Notes: generated by a model from the letters alone, not told the origin. A stretch of 6,113 nt of DNA from Collinsella sp. (GCA_019419485.1 DXZV01000045.1:4674-10786); one strand, 5' to 3'; shown: positions 1 to 5,797, counted from the first letter of the stretch. Numbers and translations are program-made.

Positions 1-45
1 CACGACGAGCGCTCTGGCTCCGTTCATGTTCCTGGTGATGTCCAT
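1..45 (-). CDS. Start of an unidentified gene (partial, runs off the left edge)
   Basis: Only the first 15 codons are present, reading MDITRNMNGARALVV, with the ATG at 45-43 on the minus strand. A good ribosome binding site (AAAGGA, complement of 52-57) lies 6 nt upstream of the ATG. The residues (charged start, then small and hydrophobic) would fit the beginning of a signal peptide or membrane segment, but too little is visible to say. It lies 90 nt downstream of the 169-aa membrane protein gene on the same strand, so it is probably the next gene of that operon. The existence of a start here is fairly well supported by the ribosome binding site; the function is unknown. Confidence 0.5.
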   Translation of the reverse strand, partial: MDITRNMNGARALVV

Positions 46-65
46 GGTCGTTCCTTTCTATTCGC

Positions 66-82
66 CGCGGGCCGTCCCCGCG
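66..82. other. GC-only inverted repeat between two minus-strand genes
   Basis: CGCGGG (66-71) and CCCGCG (77-82) form a perfect 6-bp stem around a 5-nt loop. On the minus-strand transcript it falls in the 90-nt gap after the 169-aa gene, 20 nt before the next ATG and just ahead of its ribosome binding site. No T-tract follows on the minus strand, so it is not a standard terminator. It could slow transcription, stabilise the upstream message or modulate initiation of the next gene. In GC-rich DNA a stem this short may also be chance. Confidence 0.3.
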
Positions 83-135
83 ATGATTGGACGAATGCTG
101 GTGAATTGCGTGCGGTGCCGCGTCGGCCGAAAAAG

Positions 136-645
136 CTAGTTCTCGGCTTGCTCAACCCGTACCTTGACACGTGTCGGATTGCCGTGGCTGTCGAGGGTCT
201 TGGCATCGAGTGCCTGGATCTCGATGTATGCCTCGCCTTCTTTGATGTCGCCGGCGGGGCACGTCTCGATTGTCTTGCCGGTCTCGACCACACCGGATTC
301 GTACATGGTCTCGTCGTTTTGGATCACGCGGAAACGCTGGGGAAACTTGTTATCCTGGACGTTTTGTACGTTGACGCGCAGCTTACCGCCTTTTTGTAGC
401 TGGGCGACCGGTGCGACCGAGATTGTCATCATGTTGTCGCGGACGATGGCATCGAGCTCGTCCTGGATTTCTTGGCGCGACTTACCCTCTGCCGCTGTGA
501 CCGAGGCGCCCGTCTCGGCGACAGGCTTTGACTGCCAGGCGTAAAGGCCGACGGCGATAAGGGCGCAGGCGATGGCCAAGCAGACGATGCCGAGCCTTTT
601 TCGATGTTTTGACCCCAGGGGGCTCGACCGCTTCCGTGCGTTCAT
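136..645 (-). CDS. Single-pass membrane-anchored protein with an extracytoplasmic beta-rich domain
   Basis: The 169-aa product has a very basic N-terminus (R4, K5, R6, K13-R17) followed by one hydrophobic segment at about residues 17-37. This is the layout of an N-terminal anchor or uncleaved signal sequence with the remainder outside the cell. A polar linker (about 40-70) leads to a domain of alternating hydrophobic residues (about 72-169) that looks like a small beta-sandwich, with no catalytic motif or sortase signal. From general memory it resembles small surface or membrane-anchored proteins found near secreted-protein clusters in Gram-positive bacteria, but I do not recognise a named family. 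The ATG overlaps the stop of the preceding 98-aa gene (ATGA, 642-645). An AAGGA site 6 nt upstream, inside that gene, fixes the start and suggests translational coupling. A partial gene follows 90 nt downstream. Confidence 0.75.
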   Translation of the reverse strand: MNARKRSSPLGSKHRKRLGIVCLAIACALIAVGLYAWQSKPVAETGASVTAAEGKSRQEIQDELDAIVRDNMMTISVAPVAQLQKGGKLRVNVQNVQDNKFPQRFRVIQNDETMYESGVVETGKTIETCPAGDIKEGEAYIEIQALDAKTLDSHGNPTRVKVRVEQAEN

Positions 646-938
646 GCGGCATCCTTAGTGGTATAGACGCGCGCGAACGTGGACGGATCGGCGCCAAAGA
701 GCATGTGGAGCATGAGACGTCGCGAGTAGATGAGCTCGTCGAAGTTTGGGTCGAGTTTGATGTCGTGGATGTGGGCGATATGGTGGGCGAGTGCCGAAAA
801 CGATTCGGGATCGCAAATCACGTCGGTGGTGACGTGATAGACGACCGCATCGGGAAACGCCTCCTCGTCGAAGGGCAGAAGATATGGGTCATCGTCAACT
901 TCGATGGCGACGCCATACTGGGGCCAGTAATATGCCAT
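642..938 (-). CDS. Conserved-looking hypothetical protein, 98 aa
   Basis: This small soluble protein is not one I recognise. It begins MAYYWPQYG and has an acidic stretch (E13-D17, then D24-E26). A histidine cluster HHIAHIHD lies at about residues 52-59 and a hydrophobic amphipathic stretch at about 69-81. There is no signal peptide or membrane segment. The start is well supported: a strong AGGGAGG ribosome binding site (complement of 944-950) ends 5 nt before the ATG. Its TGA stop overlaps the ATG of the 169-aa membrane protein by 4 nt, so the two are co-transcribed and probably coupled in translation. It is the first gene of the leftward operon facing the 345-bp divergent region. The His cluster could bind a metal, but that is only a compositional hint. 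Confidence is for a real gene, not a function. Confidence 0.75.
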   Translation of the reverse strand: MAYYWPQYGVAIEVDDDPYLLPFDEEAFPDAVVYHVTTDVICDPESFSALAHHIAHIHDIKLDPNFDELIYSRRLMLHMLFGADPSTFARVYTTKDAA

Positions 939-1011
939 GGGAACCTCCCTGCTTTTGGGCCAAACCTTCTATTGGCTCTGGCTGTCGATGCCGACCGTAT
1001 CAGCCGCAACT

Positions 1012-1029
1012 TGACCAATTTCTGACCAA
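1012..1029 (+). repeat. Two direct TGACCAA repeats, 11 bp apart
   Basis: TGACCAA occurs at 1012-1018 and again at 1023-1029. The start-to-start distance is 11 bp, about one helical turn, so both copies would face the same side of the DNA. They lie 74-91 bp upstream of the 98-aa gene's start and about 255-270 bp upstream of the oxidoreductase's start. Tandem same-face half-sites suit an activator or repressor dimer, but no known operator was recognised. Confidence 0.3.
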
Positions 1030-1259
1030 ATGCTTGACGGGTTTACATCGCCGCAGGTGAGAGATGCTAAAAAATATCTCAAGTTTTTTCGAGCGCCAAT
1101 TGCATGCATGGCAGTGATGGGAAGGAGCGCGTTAAATAGAGCGCCTGCCGAGAAAACGCCGCCGCTTGCCGAATTGCACAAACGTAAAATTCGCCAATTA
1201 TGGAGACGGTCTCAGTCACGTCGACGAAACGATGCGGTAACATCTCCCTGCAAATACTG

Positions 1260-1269
1260 TAGTTAACTA
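1260..1269. promoter_or_regulatory. Perfect palindrome TAGTTAACTA just upstream of the operon's ribosome binding site
   Basis: This 10-bp perfect palindrome ends one base before the AGGGGGAG ribosome binding site of the oxidoreductase gene. The position would suit an operator that blocks transcription or a site near the transcript start. Palindromes of this size in a short AT-rich stretch also arise by chance, and I cannot assign a regulator. Confidence 0.3.
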
Positions 1270-1270
1270 A

Positions 1271-1278
1271 AGGGGGAG
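1271..1278 (+). promoter_or_regulatory. Ribosome binding site that fixes a GTG start for the oxidoreductase
   Basis: AGGGGGAG is a strong Shine-Dalgarno sequence 5 nt before the GTG at 1284-1286. It supports this non-ATG start over later in-frame ATG codons, the first of which (about codon 78) would cut into the FAD-binding domain. Confidence 0.75.
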
Positions 1279-1283
1279 TTTGC

Positions 1284-2885
1284 GTGTCTGCAGCCATCAA
1301 ACCCTTCAGCGACGAGTTCGAAGAATATGGTCGCGATGAATCTCGCACATCGGGCGAGGCGTCGAGTATCTCGTTTCCGACAACGGAGGACGAAGTCCGC
1401 GCCATTCTGCGAAAGCTCCATGCCGAGCATGTTCCGATAACGGTCCAGGGTGCTCGGACCGGTCTGGCTGCCGGTGCCGTGCCCCACGGCGGCCACATCC
1501 TCAACACTTCTCGTATGAATCGCTACCTGGGTCTTCGCCGCGACGAGCAAGGCCGTTTTCTGCTGCGCGTGGAGCCGGGCGTCGTGCTTTCTGAGTTACG
1601 CAAGCAGCTGGGCAAGAAGGCATTGCCGACCGCTGGCTGGGATCAGGCATCGCTTGAGGCCTATGAGGAGTTCCAGACAGCTCCCGAGCAGTTCTTTCCC
1701 ACCGATCCCACCGAGGCATCTGCCTGCCTGGGTGGCATGGCAGCGTGCAATGCCTCCGGTGCCCGCAGCTATGCCTATGGCCCCATGCGCCCGCACGTTA
1801 CGGGGCTTCACGTGGCACTGCCGGACGGCGACCTGCTCGAGCTTCATCGAGGTCGGGCACACGCTGACGCACGCCACTTGTCGCTCGTGACGGCAGGGGG
1901 CCGCGCGCTTGAGCTGGATCTTCCCGGCTATACCATGCCCAAGACCAAAAACGCGTCGGGTTATTTCGTTTCGGACGACATGGACGCCATCGATCTTTTT
2001 ATCGGTGCATGCGGCACACTCGGGGTCATTACCGAGCTCGAGATCGCCCTGCAGGCGGCACCTTCGGTCGTATGGGGCGTGAGCTGCTTTTTCGACAGCG
2101 AGGACAAGGCAGTGTCCTTTACCGATTCCGTGCGCCCCGTGCTGTCCCATGCCGCCGCTATTGAGTATTTCGATGCCGGCGCCTTGGATATCCTTCGCCG
2201 CCAGCGCGAGCAGTCGACCGCGTTTGCCTCGCTGCCGGCACTCGACGATGAGGCAAAGGTCTGTATTTACGTGGAACTCGACTGCGACGACGAGGCTCAA
2301 GCGACTGAGGAGCTGTACCACCTGGGATGGGTTTTGGAGCTTGCGGGCGGCCGCGATGACGCGACCTGGGTTGCGCGCACCGAGGTCGATCGCGAATGCC
2401 AGCGGTTCTTCCGCCACGCCGTCCCCGAGAGTGTCAACATGCTCATCGATGAGCGTCGCCGCACCGACCCCACCATTACCAAACTGGGGTCGGATATGTC
2501 GGTACCCAACGCGCGCCTGGCCGATGTCGTTGCCTTCTATCGCCGCACGCTGGCCGAAAGCGGGCTTGAGTCTGCCGCCTGGGGACATATCGGCAACAAC
2601 CATCTGCATGTGAATATCCTGCCGCGCGATGCGCAGGACTACCGTCGCGGTGGTGAGCTGTTTGCCCGGTGGGCTGCGGAGGTAACGGCTATGGGCGGCG
2701 CCGTCTCTGCCGAGCACGGCGTCGGCAAGATCAAAGCGGGCTTTTTGGAGACGATGTACGGCCACGAGGCCATGGTCGAATCGGCTCGACTCAAGCTGCA
2801 GCTCGATCCTGCCGGGCAGCTGGGTCGTGGCAACCTATTTTCGGAGAAGCTCTTGGATGAACTCGTCCAGAAAGGGGGCGCGTGA
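1284..2885 (+). CDS. lctD: FAD-binding oxidoreductase of the GlcD/LctD type, probable Etf-linked lactate dehydrogenase
   Basis: The 533-aa protein has two parts. The N-terminal half (about 30-260) is a PCMH/FAD-binding-4 domain, with the pyrophosphate loop VQGARTGLAAG (54-64), a glycine/alanine-rich CLGGMAACNASGARSYAYG (148-166) and GACGTLGVITELE (241-253). The C-terminal half is the FAD-oxidase C-terminal domain, with D404 and P408 in SDMSVP, GHIGNNHLHVN (434-444; H435, H440, H442) and AEHGVG (476-481). These His and Glu positions shape the 2-hydroxy-acid site in the family. No signal peptide or membrane segment is seen, so it is probably cytoplasmic. Its partners are the etfB and etfA genes immediately downstream. 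By analogy with the A. woodii complex, it would oxidise lactate to pyruvate and pass electrons to EtfAB. Glycolate or another 2-hydroxy acid cannot be excluded, and the stereospecificity is not visible. The C-terminal codons contain the etfB ribosome binding site. The symbol follows that analogy. Confidence 0.85.
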   Translation: MSAAIKPFSDEFEEYGRDESRTSGEASSISFPTTEDEVRAILRKLHAEHVPITVQGARTGLAAGAVPHGGHILNTSRMNRYLGLRRDEQGRFLLRVEPGVVLSELRKQLGKKALPTAGWDQASLEAYEEFQTAPEQFFPTDPTEASACLGGMAACNASGARSYAYGPMRPHVTGLHVALPDGDLLELHRGRAHADARHLSLVTAGGRALELDLPGYTMPKTKNASGYFVSDDMDAIDLFIGACGTLGVITELEIALQAAPSVVWGVSCFFDSEDKAVSFTDSVRPVLSHAAAIEYFDAGALDILRRQREQSTAFASLPALDDEAKVCIYVELDCDDEAQATEELYHLGWVLELAGGRDDATWVARTEVDRECQRFFRHAVPESVNMLIDERRRTDPTITKLGSDMSVPNARLADVVAFYRRTLAESGLESAAWGHIGNNHLHVNILPRDAQDYRRGGELFARWAAEVTAMGGAVSAEHGVGKIKAGFLETMYGHEAMVESARLKLQLDPAGQLGRGNLFSEKLLDELVQKGGA

Positions 2886-2887
2886 AG

Positions 2888-3645
2888 ATGAGCGATTTCC
2901 ATATGGTGGTGTGCGTCAAGGCGGTACCGGGAAGCACCGAGGTCAAGATGGACCCCAAAACCAATACCATCGTGCGTGATGGCAAGCAGGCGGTCATTAA
3001 TCCCTTCGATGCAAGTGCCCTCGAATGCGCGCTGGCGCTCAAGGACGACTTTATCGGCTTTGGCATGGATGTGCGCGTGACGGTGGTGTCGATGGGCTGC
3101 TGCTGACCGATCGCGCCTTTGCGGGCGCGGACACGTTGGCGACCACCTATGCCCTCAAATGCGGTATCGAGGCGCTCGACGAGGACTTCGACCTGCTCAT
3201 CTGCGGCAAGATGGCGGTAGATGGCGATACCGCCCAGATTGGCCCCGAGCTGGCCGGCGCCTTCGAGATTCCCTGCGTGACCGATGTGAGCTGCGTGCAG
3301 AGCGCAGGTTTTACGACGTGCGGTGCGCTTTCGCTCGTTCACGGTTGCGATGCCGGCGAGGAGACGGTCTATCTGGAGATGCCGTGCGCGATGACGACCG
3401 CCAAGGAGATCGGCCAGCTGCGCATGCCGAGCATCGCCGGCATTCGCGCGGCCGAAGATGCGGATGTGCGGGTGGTCTGTGCTGCCGATGTACATGCTGA
3501 CCCTTCGCGTTGCGGCCTTACCGGATCGCCGACGCAGGTCGTGCGCTCATTTGTGCCCGACCGCGACCAAACGTGCGAGGCCATCGAGGGCACGCCGGTC
3601 GAGCAGGCGGCAAAGCTTGCCAAGATTATCGAGGGGATGGCATAG
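2888..3645 (+). pseudogene. etfB: etfB, electron transfer flavoprotein beta subunit, broken by an internal deletion and frameshift
   Basis: The gene would encode the EtfB partner of the neighbouring oxidoreductase and EtfA. The N-terminal part (VVCVKAVPGSTEVKMDP to VTVVSMG) stops at TGA 3104-3106. The remainder continues in the frame one base back: LLLTDRAFAGADTLATTYAL, then MAVDGDTAQIGPELAG, GLTGSPTQVVRSF and the C-terminus at TAG 3643-3645. Family members have about 20 residues between these blocks (pattern SMGPPQAxxAL..AxAMGADxx). They are absent here, so this is a deletion, not a one-base error. It removes a conserved segment close to the nucleotide-binding region (family knowledge). ATG 2888 is preferred because AAAGGGGG (2871-2878) sits 9 nt upstream. 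GTG 2882 would overlap the previous stop (GTGA) but leaves only 3 nt. Intact homologues are about 255-265 aa. An assembly error is the main alternative to real loss. Confidence 0.85.
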
Positions 3646-4851
3646 ATGAGCGGACTGATAATCGATAGCGAGGCGTGCGTTGGCTGTGGCCGCTGCGTTC
3701 GCGCCTGTGCCTCGGGTGGCATTGTGATGGAGGGCGAGCGCCCCAACCGCTGCGCCCATGTGACCGACGGCTGTATCTTGTGCGGCGGGTGCGTCGACGC
3801 CTGCCCCGTCAATGCCATTTCGATCGAGCGCGACGAGGCCGCCGGCGCGGTTGACCTCGATGCGTATCGAGACATTTGGGTATTCGTTCAGACCGACGAT
3901 CACGATGTCGTGGCTCCGGTGGCCTACGAGCTCATGGGTAAGGGGCGCGAGCTTGCCGATGCTCGCGGTTGCCGTCTGGTGGCATTGGCCGGCATGGGCC
4001 CCGAGGGCTCGCTTGAGGACCTGGAACATCTGGTCTGCGCCGGTGCCGACGAGGTCGTGGTCTGCCGCGACGAGCGACTGCGCCAAAACGATGCGGAGAT
4101 CTATGCTCGTCTCATCTGCGATTTGGTGGCCGAGCGCAGACCCGAGGCCATTCTGTACGGCGCGACCGCCTTTGGTCGTGAGCTGGCGCCCGGTGTGGCC
4201 GTACGCTTGCAGACGGGCCTTACGGCCGACTGTACGGTGCTTTCGATGGATACGGAGACGGGTCTACTGCAGCAGACCCGCCCGGCGTTTGGCGGCAACT
4301 TGATGGCCACCATTATCTGCCCCAATCATCGGCCGCAGATGGCAACGGTGCGCCCCGGCATCTTTGGGGCACCCAAGTTTGACTACAGCCGCTCTGGCAC
4401 GATTACCCAGGTATCGCTTGCGAATGATGTTAAGGCCCGTGTCGAGATCTCGATTCCCGCCGAGGAGTGGGGGCAGCAGGCATCAATTGCCGATGCCGAG
4501 CGCCTGGTCGTGGTGGGCCGCGGCATCGGCTCCAAGAAGAATCTGCCCCTGATGCGAAAACTCGCCGATGCCTTGGGTGCCGAGCTTGGTTGCACGCGTC
4601 CCGTTGTGGAGGCAGGCTGGTTGGAGTATCGCCACCAGATTGGCCAGACGGGCGTGTCGGTTTCGCCCAAGCTCCTCGTGAGCATTGGTGTCTCGGGTGC
4701 CATCCAGCATCTTGCCGGCATCGGTGGGGCGGAGTGCATCATCGCCGTCAACGAGGACCCGGATGCTCCCATCTTTGGCGTCGCCCAGTACAAGGTCGTC
4801 GGCGACGCCGTCGAGGTCGTTGAGGAGCTGCTGGCCCAGCTTGAGTGCTAG
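3646..4851 (+). CDS. etfA: EtfA, electron transfer flavoprotein alpha subunit with N-terminal 2x[4Fe-4S] ferredoxin domain
   Basis: The 401-aa protein starts with a ferredoxin domain of about 60 residues carrying two complete cluster motifs: C11-C14-C17-C21, and C43-C46-C49-C53 followed by Pro. An EtfA alpha/beta nucleotide-binding domain follows (about 75-260). The C-terminal FAD domain has the family signatures GRGIGSKKN (291-299), RPVVEAGW (318-325), QIGQTG (331-336), GVSGAIQHLAGI (348-359) and DPDAPIFGVAQYKVVGD (371-387). A ferredoxin-bearing EtfA is typical of anaerobic Ldh-Etf complexes, where it is thought to exchange electrons with ferredoxin. The product is predicted to be cytoplasmic. 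The ATG directly follows the etfB TAG with no gap, and GAGGGG (3631-3636) gives a 9-nt-spaced ribosome binding site inside etfB. Premature termination in etfB may therefore reduce its translation or transcription (polarity). The frame itself is intact. In A. woodii the equivalent gene is lctC. Confidence 0.92.
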   Translation: MSGLIIDSEACVGCGRCVRACASGGIVMEGERPNRCAHVTDGCILCGGCVDACPVNAISIERDEAAGAVDLDAYRDIWVFVQTDDHDVVAPVAYELMGKGRELADARGCRLVALAGMGPEGSLEDLEHLVCAGADEVVVCRDERLRQNDAEIYARLICDLVAERRPEAILYGATAFGRELAPGVAVRLQTGLTADCTVLSMDTETGLLQQTRPAFGGNLMATIICPNHRPQMATVRPGIFGAPKFDYSRSGTITQVSLANDVKARVEISIPAEEWGQQASIADAERLVVVGRGIGSKKNLPLMRKLADALGAELGCTRPVVEAGWLEYRHQIGQTGVSVSPKLLVSIGVSGAIQHLAGIGGAECIIAVNEDPDAPIFGVAQYKVVGDAVEVVEELLAQLEC

Positions 4852-4877
4852 GCACTTGCCAGCCAGCTGCGCAGCTC
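4825..4877. other. Imperfect nested inverted repeat spanning the shared convergent stop
   Basis: GAGCTGC (4825-4831) is complementary to GCAGCTC (4871-4877). Inside this, TGGC (4832-4835) can pair with GCCA (4862-4865), and AGTGC (4844-4848) with GCACT (4852-4856) around a 3-nt TAG loop. All are centred within about 3 bp of the CTAG that holds the stop codons of etfA and the HD-domain gene. The structure could form in either transcript and act as a bidirectional 3' end, but no T-tract follows on either strand. Part of the pairing is in coding sequence and could be coincidental. Confidence 0.35.
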
Positions 4878-5660
4878 GTCCTTTAGGCGCTCCCAGGTCG
4901 CTTGCGTGGCGGGATCGGTGAAGGGGCGCGTGATACCAAAGGGTGCGTCGAGCAGGCGGTAGATATCGCCCTGCCCGCGCGCCAGCGCGCGGCTTGCCGG
5001 ATAGACGAGCTCAAACATAAAGCAGATAAGCCCCACCAAGTAGTCCGCGGGCTCATTGCGCTCATCGCGCGTGACGCAGCGGTGCTCGTCAAAGGCGGCC
5101 AGCGTCGGTGCCGAGAAGTGGCTGGCAAGAAACGCGTCCTCATTCACTTTGAGGATGGTGTCGACGGTACTGTCGGCGATGGTGCGCATGATGTCGATCT
5201 TGTCGCCATCGCGCACGATATCGCAGAAGCGCCGCGTGCGCTCGCCGAGCTGCGCGGGCAGACGGAAATTGCTGTGATAGGCAATGCTCGCTCGAATGAG
5301 TTCGTCTTCTACCGGATCGTCGATAAAGTCGCGGATACTTGTTACCGCGGGCGCATCTGCAGGTGTTTTGCCAAAGAGGACCTCGACGCCCAACGCCGCA
5401 TGGCTCACGCTTTCGGCATCCTTAAACGTATCCCAGCGTCGCAGCTGTTCAAAGCGACCCATATCGTGCAGCAGGCCGCAAAGCCACGCTAGGTCAATGT
5501 CCTGAGGTGACCAGCCCTGTTCGCGCGCCACGGCATCGCATGCCTCGGCAACGTGGTACGTATGCTCGATTTTAAGCGCGATACGCGGATTGGCGGCATC
5601 GTAGGCATCGGTGTAGGTCTTGAAGGCCGCGGCAGCCCGCGTTCGATCGATAGCTGTCAT
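4848..5660 (-). CDS. HD-domain metal-dependent phosphohydrolase
   Basis: The 270-aa soluble protein has an HD-superfamily core. H36 lies in EHTYHVAEAC, H65-D66 in LLHDMGRFEQL, H87 in VSHAALG, H129 in AYHSNF, and D153 in RDGDKIDI. This order (H...HD...H...H...D) is the metal-ligand pattern of HD enzymes that hydrolyse phosphoester bonds, often of nucleotides, and the extra histidines suggest a two-metal site. No REL/SPO or GGDEF partner domain is present, so the substrate cannot be named. The remaining residues (about 155-270) are largely helical. The ATG is preceded by AGGAAG (complement of 5666-5671), 5 nt away. The gene is transcribed toward etfA and its TAG overlaps the etfA stop by 4 nt, leaving no space for a separate terminator. 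It is divergent from azlC. No functional link to the Ldh-Etf operon is evident. Confidence 0.88.
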   Translation of the reverse strand: MTAIDRTRAAAAFKTYTDAYDAANPRIALKIEHTYHVAEACDAVAREQGWSPQDIDLAWLCGLLHDMGRFEQLRRWDTFKDAESVSHAALGVEVLFGKTPADAPAVTSIRDFIDDPVEDELIRASIAYHSNFRLPAQLGERTRRFCDIVRDGDKIDIMRTIADSTVDTILKVNEDAFLASHFSAPTLAAFDEHRCVTRDERNEPADYLVGLICFMFELVYPASRALARGQGDIYRLLDAPFGITRPFTDPATQATWERLKDELRSWLASA

Positions 5661-5679
5661 AATGACTTCCTAAAAAGTT

Positions 5680-5699
5680 GTGTCTTTCTGTGTCTTTCG
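5680..5699 (+). repeat. Two tandem copies of GTGTCTTTC, 10-bp period
   Basis: GTGTCTTTC begins at 5680 and again at 5690, giving a short tandem repeat 20-40 bp upstream of the HD-gene start on its leader side. It may be a regulator site or a slippage product. Nothing else supports a function. Confidence 0.3.
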
Positions 5700-5703
5700 A
5701 TCC

Positions 5704-5744
5704 GGTGGCAATTGTAGGTGAACTCGGTTGCCATCGGGCGATGG
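5704..5744 (+). promoter_or_regulatory. Two overlapping inverted repeats in the azlC/HD-gene divergent region
   Basis: GGTGGCAA (5704-5711) can pair with TTGCCATC (5728-5735) with one G-T wobble. The same 5731-5735 bases (CCATC) also form a perfect 5-bp hairpin with GATGG (5740-5744) across a GGGC loop. The two structures exclude each other, as in leader switches. The segment lies 54-94 bp before the azlC ATG in the 137-bp gap between the HD gene and azlC, which must hold both promoters. A dyad protein-binding site is an equally good reading. No clear promoter hexamers were found. Confidence 0.3.
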
Positions 5745-5797
5745 TTCTGTCGTGTCGTTGAACGCGGCTCGGAAATCTTGTCGGGACGAGGAACGCT

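Larger units (their letters stand above)
939..1283. promoter_or_regulatory. Divergent intergenic region between the 98-aa gene and the Ldh-Etf operon
   Basis: This 345-bp stretch has no convincing gene and is less GC-rich than its surroundings, with an A/T-rich patch at about 1068-1090. It must carry promoters in both directions, but I could not find a clear -35/-10 pair for either strand. Visible elements are: two direct TGACCAA copies (1012-1018 and 1023-1029); CCAATT three times (1015-1020, 1096-1101, 1194-1199), the last two inside identical CGCCAATT; a TGCATGCA palindrome (1101-1108); an inverted repeat GAGAC-G-GTCTC (1203-1213); and a TAGTTAACTA palindrome (1260-1269) next to the ribosome binding site. 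Any could be regulator sites, and none matches an operator I can name. The weak GAGAT/ATCTC inverted repeat (1061-1065 and 1076-1080) is followed by a T-run at 1084-1089 but is too short to call a terminator. Confidence 0.6.

Noticed and set aside
1061..1089. Intrinsic terminator (GAGAT/ATCTC followed by a T-run)
   Set aside because: The stem is only 5 bp, AT-containing, with a 10-nt loop and 3 nt before the T-run. It also lies upstream of the operon with no gene reading into it.
1101..1108. TGCATGCA palindrome as an operator
   Set aside because: It is an 8-bp restriction-site-like palindrome with no flanking symmetry or second copy, so it is not distinguishable from chance.
1030..1266. A 78-codon plus-strand open frame in the divergent intergenic region
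   Set aside because: Its translation looks like random Arg-rich sequence, there is no good ribosome binding site before its ATG, and it would sit across the expected promoter region.
1596..2765. A long open frame on the minus strand opposite the FAD oxidoreductase (389 codons)
   Set aside because: It lies wholly antisense to a gene with clear domains. It is rich in residues expected from reversed GC-rich codons, has no recognisable domain and no ribosome binding site of note.
3085..3112. Programmed ribosomal frameshift as the explanation for the split etfB
   Set aside because: About 20 conserved residues are absent at the junction, so a shift in reading could not restore a normal protein. 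No slippery heptamer with a downstream structure was seen.
3025..3645. An independent gene starting at ATG 3025 and running to the etfB stop
   Set aside because: Codons from 3025 to about 3090 are out of frame with the EtfB N-terminal coding sequence and encode unrelated residues. Only the part after the junction is EtfB, so it is a fragment rather than a new gene.
4902..5492. A 196-codon plus-strand open frame opposite the HD-domain gene
   Set aside because: It is antisense to a gene with intact HD metal-binding motifs. The open frame is a by-product of codon bias.
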